The position numbers and the translations under genes are program-made. Shown piece by piece: positions 8,633 through 15,992 of a stretch of DNA of 64,000 nt. Source of the stretch: Aliiglaciecola lipolytica. GTDB taxonomy: Bacteria; Pseudomonadota; Gammaproteobacteria; Enterobacterales; Alteromonadaceae. The notes beneath the pieces were generated by a model. The model did no database searches. It had not been told where the DNA came from and saw only the letters and a program-made list of their open reading frames with translations. Numbering within the stretch: position 1 is the stretch's first letter; each line of letters opens with the position of its first letter. Where the stretch lies: NCBI RefSeq assembly GCF_018860635.1, contig NZ_JAHKPT010000033.1:1-64000 (forward strand). The letters run 5' to 3'.

Positions 8633-9199
8633 TTGAATACACAAGGAAATGTTGTTTCTGCTCAACGCGCATTCGAAGATAAGTCTGAGCGGGATTTAAT
8701 TAAAGCAGTACAACAGGGCGATAAAAAAGCATATCAAACCCTATATCAAACCTATATTGGTCAGGTATATGGTCTGTGCTTTCGGCTTACTAGTGATAAG
8801 TCGTTAGCAGAAGATGCCGCTCAAGAAGTGTTCATTCAACTGTGGCGAAAAATGGGTAATTATAAAGGAGACAGTAAGTTCTCCACTTGGTTACATACAG
8901 TAACTTCAAACATTACCATTTCTTATTTGCGTAAGCAGCGAGGTTGGGTGAAACGTATGTTCAATATTGAAGATTCAGAGGCAAATTTTTATGCTGCGGA
9001 GCAATCCACTGATCTAAGTGAATTAGAACGTCATGTCGCCAGATTGCCCGAACGAGCGCGGATTGTTTTTGTGTTGCATGCAATAGAAGGTTACCGCCAC
9101 GAAGATATTGCTAGCATGATGAATATGGCGGTTGGCTCCAGTAAAGCACAGTTTCACCGTGCCAAGCAGTTGTTAAAGGAGTGGATGGGTTATGAGTAA
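8633..9199 (+). CDS. ECF-family RNA polymerase sigma factor
   Basis: 188 residues with a sigma-70 region 2 (about 35-100: YIGQVYGLCFRLT, DAAQEVFIQLWRKM, FSTWLHTVTSN) and a region 4 helix-turn-helix (about 130-185: LPERARIVFVLH, GYRHEDIASMM, AVGSSKAQFHRAK). It would direct RNA polymerase to a small extracytoplasmic regulon. The start is TTG at 8633; no strong ribosome binding site is visible and no ATG lies near. It overlaps the next gene by 8 bp, and that gene looks like its membrane-anchored antagonist. A DUF4097 protein completes the operon and is a likely output or sensor of the response. Confidence 0.9.
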   Translation: MNTQGNVVSAQRAFEDKSERDLIKAVQQGDKKAYQTLYQTYIGQVYGLCFRLTSDKSLAEDAAQEVFIQLWRKMGNYKGDSKFSTWLHTVTSNITISYLRKQRGWVKRMFNIEDSEANFYAAEQSTDLSELERHVARLPERARIVFVLHAIEGYRHEDIASMMNMAVGSSKAQFHRAKQLLKEWMGYE

Positions 9200-9698
9200 T
9201 ATGAATTTTGAAAAAGATTTACGAGCGCAAATAGATGCTCTGAGTAACGAAAAACAACCTGAAAGAGATCTGTGGGCTGGGATTGAAATAGCGCTAGCCG
9301 AAGAACCTGCGCCTCTTGAGCAAGTTCAAAAAAGTAAAAGTGAGTCGAGCTTCAAGGTGATTGCTATTGCAGCTTCTTTCGCGTTTGTTTGTGTTCTTAG
9401 TTGGTTCTCTCTAAACCCCACATCTGAGCAAATGACGGGGCAAGATCTAGTCGCAGCATTAAGTAGTCAGCATAAAATGCAAAAAGATGCGTTATTGGTG
9501 AAATTTCAAGATCAGCCTGCGTTGACGGAAAATTGGCAAAAGCAATTAACGGAGTTGGATGAAGCAGCTGATGCTATCAAGGCTGCTTTGAAGCACGATT
9601 CAAACAATATTGCACTGTTGAAAATGCTGCAAAACGTGCATCAACAGCAAATTGATTTAATTGAACGAGTTCATGCTCCCAAATGGAGACAAATTTGA
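9192..9698 (+). CDS. Putative anti-sigma factor, single-span membrane protein
   Basis: 168 residues. A cytoplasmic N-terminal part carries the pattern PERDLWAGIEIAL, often seen in membrane anti-sigma partners of ECF sigmas. One transmembrane helix follows at about 54-75 (FKVIAIAASFAFVCVLSWF), then a largely helical periplasmic part without Cys. It has no HxxxCxxC zinc anti-sigma motif, so recognition rests on gene order (8-bp overlap with the sigma gene), topology and the N-terminal pattern. Its stop codon overlaps an ATG at 9698 in the frame of the next gene. Confidence 0.65.
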   Translation: MSNMNFEKDLRAQIDALSNEKQPERDLWAGIEIALAEEPAPLEQVQKSKSESSFKVIAIAASFAFVCVLSWFSLNPTSEQMTGQDLVAALSSQHKMQKDALLVKFQDQPALTENWQKQLTELDEAADAIKAALKHDSNNIALLKMLQNVHQQQIDLIERVHAPKWRQI

Positions 9699-9787
9699 TG
9701 GAACTGCAACAAGATAGCACTCGCACCGCGTTGCAGTACTGCAAGAATCATCACTGCCAGTCAGTGGATGTAAATAAGGGTATTAGA

Positions 9788-10738
9788 ATGAAACAAATAT
9801 TGTTTAGTGTTGGTTTTTGCTTGATAAGCTCTTTTACCTTCGCCGGTGAGAAAGTTGATCAAACGCTAAAAGCCGATAACAACGGTTATGTACAAATTGA
9901 ACACCTCGGAGGCTATGCCAACATAAAAGGCTGGTCGAAGAATGAGGTACGAGTCGTGGGTGAATTAGGTGACCGTACAGAGAAGTTTATTTTTGAGCGT
10001 GATGGCAATGAAGTCATTATTAAAGTGAAGGTTAAAAATAACAAAGGTACTTGGAGTTGGGGGTCAGAAGATGGTGATGATCTGGAAATTTACGTGCCAT
10101 TAGATAGCCATATAAATTATAACTCCACAAATGCCAATGTAGAGGTTACACAAGTACGCGGAAGTGCTGATATAGATACCGTAAATGGGAATATTGAAGT
10201 CACAAATCTCTCTGGTAGGTTACGTATTGAAGCCGTTAATGGCGATGTTACGGCTCGATCACTGCAGGGCAATATTAAAATTCAAACTGTAAATGGCGAT
10301 ATTAAAGACAGTGACTCTACAGCAAGTGAAGCTGCATACGAATCGGTTAATGGAGATATTGACGTTGTTGTTTCAAGTCCGGAAGTAAAAGCGGAAACCG
10401 TCAATGGGGATATTGAGTTAACATTAGGAAAGGTTGAGCACCTGAACTTGAACACGGTAAATGGTAGTGTGCAAGCGAGCATGGCGTTAGCGTCTCAAGG
10501 AGATGTTCGGGCTACCAGTGTTGGTGGTGGCATCAGTCTATATTTTCAGCCAGATGTTTCCGCGCGCTTTGATTTACAAGGTCATGCCGGTGGTCGGATT
10601 ATTAACAAAATTACCCAAGATAAAGAACATAAAGCCAAATATGGGCCTAGTCGCTGGCTTGAATTTTCCCATAACGGCGGAAACGGTCAAGTTAAGGTGT
10701 CTACCGTCAGCGGCAGAATTAAAGTCGACAAAAAATAA
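9788..10738 (+). CDS. Exported DUF4097-type beta-strand repeat protein
   Basis: 316 residues from ATG 9788, which has AAGGG eight bases upstream and is followed by a clear signal peptide (MKQILFSVGFCLISSFTFAG). The frame is open upstream to 9683, but that would bury the signal peptide. The mature protein carries at least six VNG(D/N/S) turns (TVNGNIEV, AVNGDVT, TVNGDIK, SVNGDID, TVNGDIE, TVNGSVQ) spaced about 20 residues apart, as in DUF4097 right-handed beta-helix/adhesin-like folds. Such genes commonly sit next to ECF or PspC-type regulators. Function is unknown; it probably lies in the periplasm or at the surface. Third gene of the sigma/anti-sigma operon. Confidence 0.8.
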   Translation: MKQILFSVGFCLISSFTFAGEKVDQTLKADNNGYVQIEHLGGYANIKGWSKNEVRVVGELGDRTEKFIFERDGNEVIIKVKVKNNKGTWSWGSEDGDDLEIYVPLDSHINYNSTNANVEVTQVRGSADIDTVNGNIEVTNLSGRLRIEAVNGDVTARSLQGNIKIQTVNGDIKDSDSTASEAAYESVNGDIDVVVSSPEVKAETVNGDIELTLGKVEHLNLNTVNGSVQASMALASQGDVRATSVGGGISLYFQPDVSARFDLQGHAGGRIINKITQDKEHKAKYGPSRWLEFSHNGGNGQVKVSTVSGRIKVDKK

Positions 10739-10751
10739 TAAACATACTAAA

Positions 10752-10916
10752 CCTGTAGTCGGTGGCTTTAGCCCCGAGATGGATGGGTTAAACCCTGAGA
10801 GGAACCCATGGCCTGAAGACCATGCTACAACCTCTATATTGGATTGGGAAACCCCCGAGATGAACCCATGGCCTAAAGGCCATGCTACACCTGTAGTCGG
10901 TGGCTTTAGCCCCGAG
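10752..10916. repeat. Cluster of GTAG-headed REP-like elements
   Basis: Two identical 27-bp copies of CCTGTAGTCGGTGGCTTTAGCCCCGAG (10752-10778 and 10890-10916) enclose a tandem pair of a 49-bp unit (10781-10829 and 10841-10889). Each unit contains a small GGG..CCC hairpin and then CCATGGCCT(G/A)AAG(A/G)CCATGCTACA, which reversed is GTAG followed by a palindrome. The outer copies therefore face one way and the inner ones the other, as in a BIME. Open frames that run through this stretch are by-products of the repeat. It lies in the intergenic space between the DUF4097 gene and dnaB. Confidence 0.75.
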
Positions 10917-11021
10917 GAGATTCCCAATTAAACGAATCAACAACCTCCCTGTACCGGCGAAAAGAATTCGCCAATCGATTCCAACAAATCCTGATTTGCT
11001 GATAAATTTTCACAATACACT

Positions 11022-11050
11022 TTGATGCAGTATCAAACTTAGCGCATAAT
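11022..11050 (+). promoter_or_regulatory. Probable sigma-70 promoter of dnaB
   Basis: TTGATG, a 17-bp spacer and CATAAT, with the -10 ending 33 bp before the GTG start of dnaB. The palindrome TTTGATGCAGTATCAAA overlaps the -35. Confidence 0.5.
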
Positions 11051-11083
11051 ACTCGGCCCATTGTTAAAAGATTTAAGAGTGTT

Positions 11084-12472
11084 GTGAAAGCCGTTCCGGA
11101 TAAAAACAGAGACGATAAAGTTGAGAAACTGAAAATCCCGCCGCATTCCATGGAAGCTGAGCAATCAGTGCTTGGGAGTATGTTAATTGCTCCCGATTCT
11201 TGGGACAAAGTAGCGGAAGTCGTTGTTGAAGAAGACTTTTATAACCGTTCGCACCGTACTATTTTCCGCGCAATTGTTCGTTTGTTATCTGCTAACCAAC
11301 CTGTTGATATCATCACAGTTTCTGAAGAGTTAGAGAATCACGATGAATTGGAAGAAGCCGGTGGCTTCACGTATTTAGGCGAACTAGCTCAGAACACGCC
11401 AAGTGCAGCTAACGTAGTGGCCTACGCAGAAATCATTAAAGAACGTGCTATCACACGGGAGCTTATTGGTGTTGCACATTCTATCGCTGATGTTGGGTAT
11501 AATCCTGAAGGCAGAGATAGTAGTGAGATCCTCGATCTTGCCGAGACACAGGTTTTCCAAATCGCTGAAAAGCGAATGGGTAGTAATGAAGGGCCCAAAG
11601 ATGTTGAGTCTGTATTAGGTAAGACAATAGATCGTCTTGAAGCCTTAATCAAAACCAACAAAGAAGTGACTGGGGTGTCTACCGGCTATACCGATCTAGA
11701 TAAAAAAACCAGTGGGTTGCAGGGTTCGGACCTTATTATTGTGGCAGCTCGTCCTTCCATGGGGAAAACAACTTTTGCCATGAACTTGTGCGAAAATGCC
11801 ATGTTATTGGAAGAGAAACCGGTATTAGTGTTTTCCCTAGAAATGCCGGCCGAGCAAATTATGATGAGGATGCTCGCCTCTTTGAGTCGGGTCGACCAGA
11901 CCAAAATCCGTACCGCTCAGTTAGACGATGAAGACTGGGCACGTATTTCCAACACAATGGCTATGTTGAAAGACAAAGATAATCTGTTTGTTGATGATTC
12001 ATCTGGCCTAACACCTATGGAAGTGCGTACTCGAGCCCGTAAGTTAGCGCGTGAGCGTGGTGGTATCAGTATGATCATGATTGATTACCTGCAGCTAATG
12101 CGAGTGCCATCATTAAGTGATAACCGTACCTTAGAGATAGCCGAAATATCCCGTTCATTAAAGGCATTGGCAAAAGAGTTAAATGTGCCTGTTGTGGCTT
12201 TGTCACAGTTAAACCGGAGTTTGGAACAACGGGCTGATAAACGTCCGATAAACTCAGACTTACGTGAATCTGGTTCTATCGAGCAGGATGCCGATTTGAT
12301 TATGTTTATCTATCGAGACGAAGTTTATAATGAAAATACTGATCTTAAGGGGATTTCGGAAATAATCTTAGGAAAACAACGGAATGGTCCTATTGGTACG
12401 GTACGTCTTACATTCCAAGGTCAATTTTCCCGCTTTGACAATTATGCTGGTCCCGCTTATTCCGACGAATAA
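11084..12472 (+). CDS. dnaB: Replicative DNA helicase DnaB
   Basis: 462 residues, the usual DnaB length. The N-terminal primase-interacting domain (about 15-125, MEAEQSVLGSMLI) is followed by a linker and a RecA-type helicase core with Walker A ARPSMGKTT (about residue 225), Walker B IMIDYLQLM, and the C-terminal block SDLRESGSIEQDADLIMFIYR. It forms the hexameric ring that unwinds DNA ahead of the replication fork and recruits DnaG. The start is GTG 11084, close to the predicted promoter; the protein begins a few residues before the conserved IPPHSMEAEQ. It is followed by a REP-like element and a terminator rather than by alr, the frequent neighbour elsewhere. Confidence 0.97.
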   Translation: MKAVPDKNRDDKVEKLKIPPHSMEAEQSVLGSMLIAPDSWDKVAEVVVEEDFYNRSHRTIFRAIVRLLSANQPVDIITVSEELENHDELEEAGGFTYLGELAQNTPSAANVVAYAEIIKERAITRELIGVAHSIADVGYNPEGRDSSEILDLAETQVFQIAEKRMGSNEGPKDVESVLGKTIDRLEALIKTNKEVTGVSTGYTDLDKKTSGLQGSDLIIVAARPSMGKTTFAMNLCENAMLLEEKPVLVFSLEMPAEQIMMRMLASLSRVDQTKIRTAQLDDEDWARISNTMAMLKDKDNLFVDDSSGLTPMEVRTRARKLARERGGISMIMIDYLQLMRVPSLSDNRTLEIAEISRSLKALAKELNVPVVALSQLNRSLEQRADKRPINSDLRESGSIEQDADLIMFIYRDEVYNENTDLKGISEIILGKQRNGPIGTVRLTFQGQFSRFDNYAGPAYSDE

Positions 12473-12495
12473 TGTGAGCTTAAATTGTTTTCAAA

Positions 12496-12532
12496 CAGGA
12501 TAAATCCCGTCCTACAGGTGTTTGTAAACACC
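12496..12532. repeat. REP-like element plus 16-bp perfect palindrome
   Basis: CAGGATAAATCCCGTCCTACAG is the same family as the copies at 19-37 and 91-109 (reversed: GTAG-GACGGGATTTATCC). It is directly followed by the perfect palindrome GGTGTTTGTAAACACC. It lies between dnaB and the terminator shared with the OmpA-type gene. Confidence 0.6.
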
Positions 12533-12562
12533 GATGCCAAATCATGATTAAATTTCAGGTAT

Positions 12563-12590
12563 AAAAAAAGCGGCTTAAAAGCCGCTTTTA
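12563..12590. terminator. Bidirectional terminator between dnaB and ompA-type gene
   Basis: AAAAGCGGC-TTAAAA-GCCGCTTTT. The T-run is strong on the minus strand (end of the OmpA-type gene, 16 bp away) and short on the plus strand (end of dnaB). Confidence 0.85.
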
Positions 12591-12606
12591 ACGTAAATAT
12601 TGCGTA

Positions 12607-13788
12607 TTAACGTAATACTTTTTCTTTCTTAGTAGCTGTTACAACAGCTTCAATACGACGGTTCACTTTATGTGCTGCTGCAGTATTGCTTGTATCTAAT
12701 AATTGAGTTTCACCAAAACCTTCAGCGCTCAATCTGCTTGCATCAATACCGTAGTCATCGATAAGCAATTGTCTAACTGCTCTTGCACGCTTAAGTGAAA
12801 TAGTCATGTTGTAATCCGCACGACCTGGTGCAGAAGCGTGACCTTCAATTGTAGTGTGAGTATTCGGGAAACGATTCAAGAAATCAGCGAATTCTTGGAA
12901 CTTAGGATCCTTCGGATTTTGAATAACACTGCTGTTATTTGCAAAAGTTACTTTAAGTGTTTCACGAACTTCTACTTCTTCAAAAACACTACAGCCCATT
13001 GAATCTACTTTATCTGTAAGAGGCGTGTCAGCACACTGATCTACATTATCAAGAACGCCATCTTGGTCGCTATCAAGTTCTAAACTACAACCTTTAGCAC
13101 CTACAGGTGTACCAGCTGGAGTATTTGGACATTGGTCAATGTCATTCAATACGCCGTCGCCGTCTAAATCTATGCTACAACCGTTGCTGTCTACTCGTGC
13201 ACCGATAGCAGTGTTAGGGCATTGATCAAGATTGTCGTTAACGCCATCTTGGTCAGCATCACCAGGAGCTTTAGGACCAGTAGAACCAAATGTGTAAGCT
13301 AAACCTAGTTTAGCGCTTACGTCATTGTATGCCTGTCCGAAATCATGGTAAGCAGCTACTTCAGTAATTAGCTTAACTTTTTCAGATAGGTCCCAGTGCT
13401 TACCAAGACCAAGGTTAGCCATACTTCCAGAGTCAACCATATCGATATGTTTCAAACCACCAAATATATACATTAGGTCGTCATCTAGGAAATACATTGC
13501 ATCAATACCGAAACGTATTGCGCTGTCATCTTCTAGGTTAGCATCACTTTGTAAGTTAACTTTAGATACTTCGAAACGACCACCCCAGTGCTCGCTTTCT
13601 CTAACACCAACTTCAGCACCTAGTCCTAGGCCAGCATCAAAAGAAGTAAAGTCGAAGCTTTTCTCTTCATCTGGCTTATAAATCTCAGTAAAGCCGCCTA
13701 TCCAGTATTTGTCTGAAGAATCTTCAGCTGCGAAAGCGTTACTTGAAATAGCAGCTAAAAGACTTGCTGCGATTAATGATTTTTTCAT
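12607..13788 (-). CDS. OmpA-family outer membrane protein with thrombospondin type 3 repeats
   Basis: 393 residues. Signal peptide (MKKSLIAASLLAAISSNAFA), an N-terminal beta-barrel region (about 25-170), three calcium-binding type 3 repeats (DADQDGVNDNLDQCPNT, DLDGDGVLNDIDQCPNTPAG, DSDQDGVLDNVDQCADT; about 175-265), and an OmpA C-terminal peptidoglycan-binding domain (about 275-385: TTIEGHASAPGRADYNMTIS, LKRARAVR, NRRIEAVV). The family tethers the outer membrane to peptidoglycan and is usually abundant; its own terminator and single-gene transcription fit that. Paired Cys in the repeats probably form disulfides. It differs from E. coli OmpA by the Ca-binding linker, which is common in Alteromonadales and Pseudomonas OprF-like proteins. 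Confidence 0.9.
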   Translation of the reverse strand: MKKSLIAASLLAAISSNAFAAEDSSDKYWIGGFTEIYKPDEEKSFDFTSFDAGLGLGAEVGVRESEHWGGRFEVSKVNLQSDANLEDDSAIRFGIDAMYFLDDDLMYIFGGLKHIDMVDSGSMANLGLGKHWDLSEKVKLITEVAAYHDFGQAYNDVSAKLGLAYTFGSTGPKAPGDADQDGVNDNLDQCPNTAIGARVDSNGCSIDLDGDGVLNDIDQCPNTPAGTPVGAKGCSLELDSDQDGVLDNVDQCADTPLTDKVDSMGCSVFEEVEVRETLKVTFANNSSVIQNPKDPKFQEFADFLNRFPNTHTTIEGHASAPGRADYNMTISLKRARAVRQLLIDDYGIDASRLSAEGFGETQLLDTSNTAAAHKVNRRIEAVVTATKKEKVLR

Positions 13789-13873
13789 GTTTCCATCCCG
13801 TGTGTAGTGGTTGTCTAAATTAAAAGTAAATTTTTCAAATTATTGTCAATTCTACGTGTCAAAAATATAGTTT

Positions 13874-14305
13874 TTACACGTCTTTTTCGAGTCCTTGTAG
13901 TGTCGCCACTATATTTCTTTGGGTCCCATGGTCTCGGTGCTCACCTAAGTATATCCCTTGCCACGTCCCCATTTCCAGCTTACCTGAGCTAATGGGGATA
14001 TTTAAATTGTTACCAAAAATACTCGCTTTAATATGTGCTGGCATATCATCATCACCCTCAATATCATGCAAGTAATGTTCCGAACCTTCAGGAATCATCC
14101 GATTTATTTGAGTTTCGAGATCAATTCTTACTGTAGGGTCTGCATTTTCGTTAATTGTGAGGCTTGCACTGGTGTGTTGAATAAATAAATTCAACATCCC
14201 TACAGACATCTCTCGTATTTCAGGCAGCTGTCCAAGGATTTCTTGGGTAATTAAATGAAACCCTCTTGCTTTGACTCTTATTGTTATTCTTTTCTGTATC
14301 CACAT
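13874..14305 (-). CDS. yjbQ: YjbQ family protein (UPF0047)
   Basis: 143 residues, close to E. coli YjbQ (138) along the whole length: MWIQKRITIRVKARGFHLIT, the block FIQHTSASLTINENADPTVR, then GDDDMPAHIKAS and GTWQGIYLGEHRDHG. The conserved His and Asp/Glu residues in these blocks form the metal or active site in solved structures; members can supply thiamin-phosphate synthase activity in E. coli, but the true role is unsettled. It lies 7 bp downstream of the CheX-like gene on the same strand and may be co-transcribed with it. Confidence 0.92.
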   Translation of the reverse strand: MWIQKRITIRVKARGFHLITQEILGQLPEIREMSVGMLNLFIQHTSASLTINENADPTVRIDLETQINRMIPEGSEHYLHDIEGDDDMPAHIKASIFGNNLNIPISSGKLEMGTWQGIYLGEHRDHGTQRNIVATLQGLEKDV

Positions 14306-14312
14306 TGCGACA

Positions 14313-14777
14313 CTATTTATTAAAGCATATTTCTAAATATGCTTTTCCTGCCTCGCTGGTAAACGGCATAACTAATTTAGCGCCGTCAACCTGATGATTA
14401 ATTGTATGGTTTTTACCAAAAACTACAATAGGTGTGGCCATACCAAATTCTTGACTTGTTTCAGCAAGCGTACTTTTCGCGCCACCACAAACCATATTTA
14501 CAACTTCTCCAACCATGTCCTGAACATCGTCATCTACACTTGTTGGTTTTTCGCCTAGCATTTTATGCATTATATCAAGTGCTAAGGATTCCTCGAAAGT
14601 GATCGACAAAGAACCTTTAATATCGTCACCAATCATTCCGATTAAACCTGACACATCACCGCAAGCCTTAGAGTCGACCTTTTCTAGTGCTTCTCCTGGC
14701 TTCAATTCGGTTTGAGCCATGGTCAACAACACATTTATAAAAGATGCAATAAATGGCTTAATGAATTCGGCGTTCAT
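14313..14777 (-). CDS. CheX-like chemotaxis phosphatase family protein
   Basis: 154 residues with the CheX/CheC/FliY phosphatase fold pattern: GDVSGLIGMIGDDIKGSLSI, then MVGEVVNMVCGGAKSTL with the catalytic-type E-x2-N pair at Glu91 and Asn94, and a C-terminal strand pair. CheX dephosphorylates CheY-P in other bacteria. No other chemotaxis gene lies nearby and only one E-x2-N motif is present, as in CheX. Stand-alone CheX-like proteins are frequent in Alteromonadales and Shewanella, where the partner response regulator is often elsewhere. It is directly upstream of yjbQ (gap 7 bp). Confidence 0.85.
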   Translation of the reverse strand: MNAEFIKPFIASFINVLLTMAQTELKPGEALEKVDSKACGDVSGLIGMIGDDIKGSLSITFEESLALDIMHKMLGEKPTSVDDDVQDMVGEVVNMVCGGAKSTLAETSQEFGMATPIVVFGKNHTINHQVDGAKLVMPFTSEAGKAYLEICFNK

Positions 14778-14861
14778 AGAACTAGTGTTTCCTTATCCCG
14801 TTCTAGCATTTACGGAGGTAAAACAAATTTACCCAGAACTAAATGAAGATGGAATGGATGA

Positions 14862-15293
14862 CTACTGACAAAGTGCGCAGGTTCCATGTGCTTCAATCGT
14901 TTGTTTACTCACTTTGAATCCAACAGAGTTTGCCTGTTTATCCAATGTTTCTTTCAATCCTTCTGACTGAATTTCTTTTACTAAGCCGCATTTATCGCAG
15001 ATTAAAAACTGAACTGGATGACTGCAATCAAAATGATGACAGGCAACAAAAGCATTGGTGGATTCTAATCTATGAACCAAACCGAATTCGAGTAAAAAGT
15101 CTAAGGTACGATAAACAGTCGCAGGTTTGGCGCCGCTTTCAGTCACTTTTAATTCATCTAATAACTCGTAAGCACCTACAGAACTACTTTTGTTCAACAG
15201 TAATTCATAGACTTTTTCTCTCAGGCTTGTGAATCGAGCACCCTTACCTTCACAGTATTCTTTAGCTCTAGACAATTGTGCATCAATATTCAT
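14862..15293 (-). CDS. zur: Fur-family zinc uptake regulator Zur
   Basis: 143 residues with a winged-helix N-terminal half (KPATVYRTLDFLLEFGLVHRLEST) and a dimerisation half holding the structural zinc Cys pairs C99-x2-C102 and C139-x2-C142. The segment ESTNAFVACHHFD and the ending IEAHGTCALC resemble E. coli Zur more than Fur or PerR. It would repress zinc uptake genes when zinc is plentiful. No zinc transporter is adjacent. The protein stops right after the second Cys pair, so the longer Cys/His tail of E. coli Zur is missing. Confidence 0.88.
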   Translation of the reverse strand: MNIDAQLSRAKEYCEGKGARFTSLREKVYELLLNKSSSVGAYELLDELKVTESGAKPATVYRTLDFLLEFGLVHRLESTNAFVACHHFDCSHPVQFLICDKCGLVKEIQSEGLKETLDKQANSVGFKVSKQTIEAHGTCALCQ

Positions 15294-15319
15294 TATAGCT
15301 AGTTATGTCCTTTTTAACC

Positions 15320-15775
15320 CTATTTATTCAGGGATTGAAGCAACTGATCTTCTAATTCAAATCGTGCTTCTAGTTGTTGACCTAAAAACGAAAGCTTATC
15401 GTCAAAATTCGCTAAATTCTTATCTGAGGAAACTTCGGCGAATAAATCATTAAACGCTAGTGCTTCTTCAGTTGTCTCTGAAATGCGAGGATATATAGAC
15501 TTTTCAAGACTCTGATCGTTATTATTCTTTTGTGGATCTGAAGCCAGTTTATCATAAACTTCAAAATGCCCAGTGGATACATAATCCACTAAGGTTTCGC
15601 AGAAGGTCCTGATTTCACTTATTTCCGGCAACCCAGAAGTTTGCTTCTCAAACGGCGGCAAGCCCGCCAATTGACAATATTGTACCAGTAATTTTTGACG
15701 CTCTTGCAACCATATATCTACAGACTTATGGTAGCCACTCCATTTTTGCTTAGCGAGTTCGACTTTGGTCAACAT
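15320..15775 (-). CDS. rsd: Rsd/AlgQ family anti-sigma-70 regulator
   Basis: 151 residues with the Rsd/AlgQ helical pattern: VDIWLQERQKLLVQYCQLAG near the start, FCETLVDYVSTGHFEVYDKL in the middle, and LGQQLEARFELEDQLL at the end. Rsd binds the primary sigma factor in stationary phase and favours alternative sigma use. It is divergent from nudC, as rsd and nudC are neighbours in enterobacteria. GGAT lies five bases before the ATG. An FNR/CRP-like site sits in the shared upstream region. Confidence 0.9.
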   Translation of the reverse strand: MLTKVELAKQKWSGYHKSVDIWLQERQKLLVQYCQLAGLPPFEKQTSGLPEISEIRTFCETLVDYVSTGHFEVYDKLASDPQKNNNDQSLEKSIYPRISETTEEALAFNDLFAEVSSDKNLANFDDKLSFLGQQLEARFELEDQLLQSLNK

Positions 15776-15855
15776 TGTAGATCCTTACAAGAGTCCATTT
15801 CATTGAAACATAGTATATCATTGGCAATAGTGTAACTAAACTATGCTTTAGTCTA

Positions 15856-15869
15856 TTGACGTAGATCAA
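15856..15869. promoter_or_regulatory. FNR-type site between rsd and nudC
   Basis: TTGACGTAGATCAA differs from the FNR consensus TTGAT-N4-ATCAA at one base. It lies 81 bp upstream of the rsd start and 124 bp upstream of the nudC start. Confidence 0.4.
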
Positions 15870-15992
15870 TTGTAACATCTGACTTTCAAGAAAGGCTAGA
15901 AATCGTGTTAAACTAATTTCATCATTCTGACTTCAAATTGTGGTAATTATACCTTGTTTTGGTGTCTCTAAAAGACGACATGTGTGTGACTT

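Noticed and set aside
10503-10931. Open frames on both strands across the REP cluster (142 and 117 residues)
   Set aside because: They consist of repeat units and the tail of the DUF4097 gene; repeated peptide segments come from the 27-bp and 49-bp repeats.
11021-11037. TTTGATGCAGTATCAAA before dnaB as an FNR/CRP site
   Set aside because: The half-sites are separated by five bases, not four, and the -35 element explains part of it.
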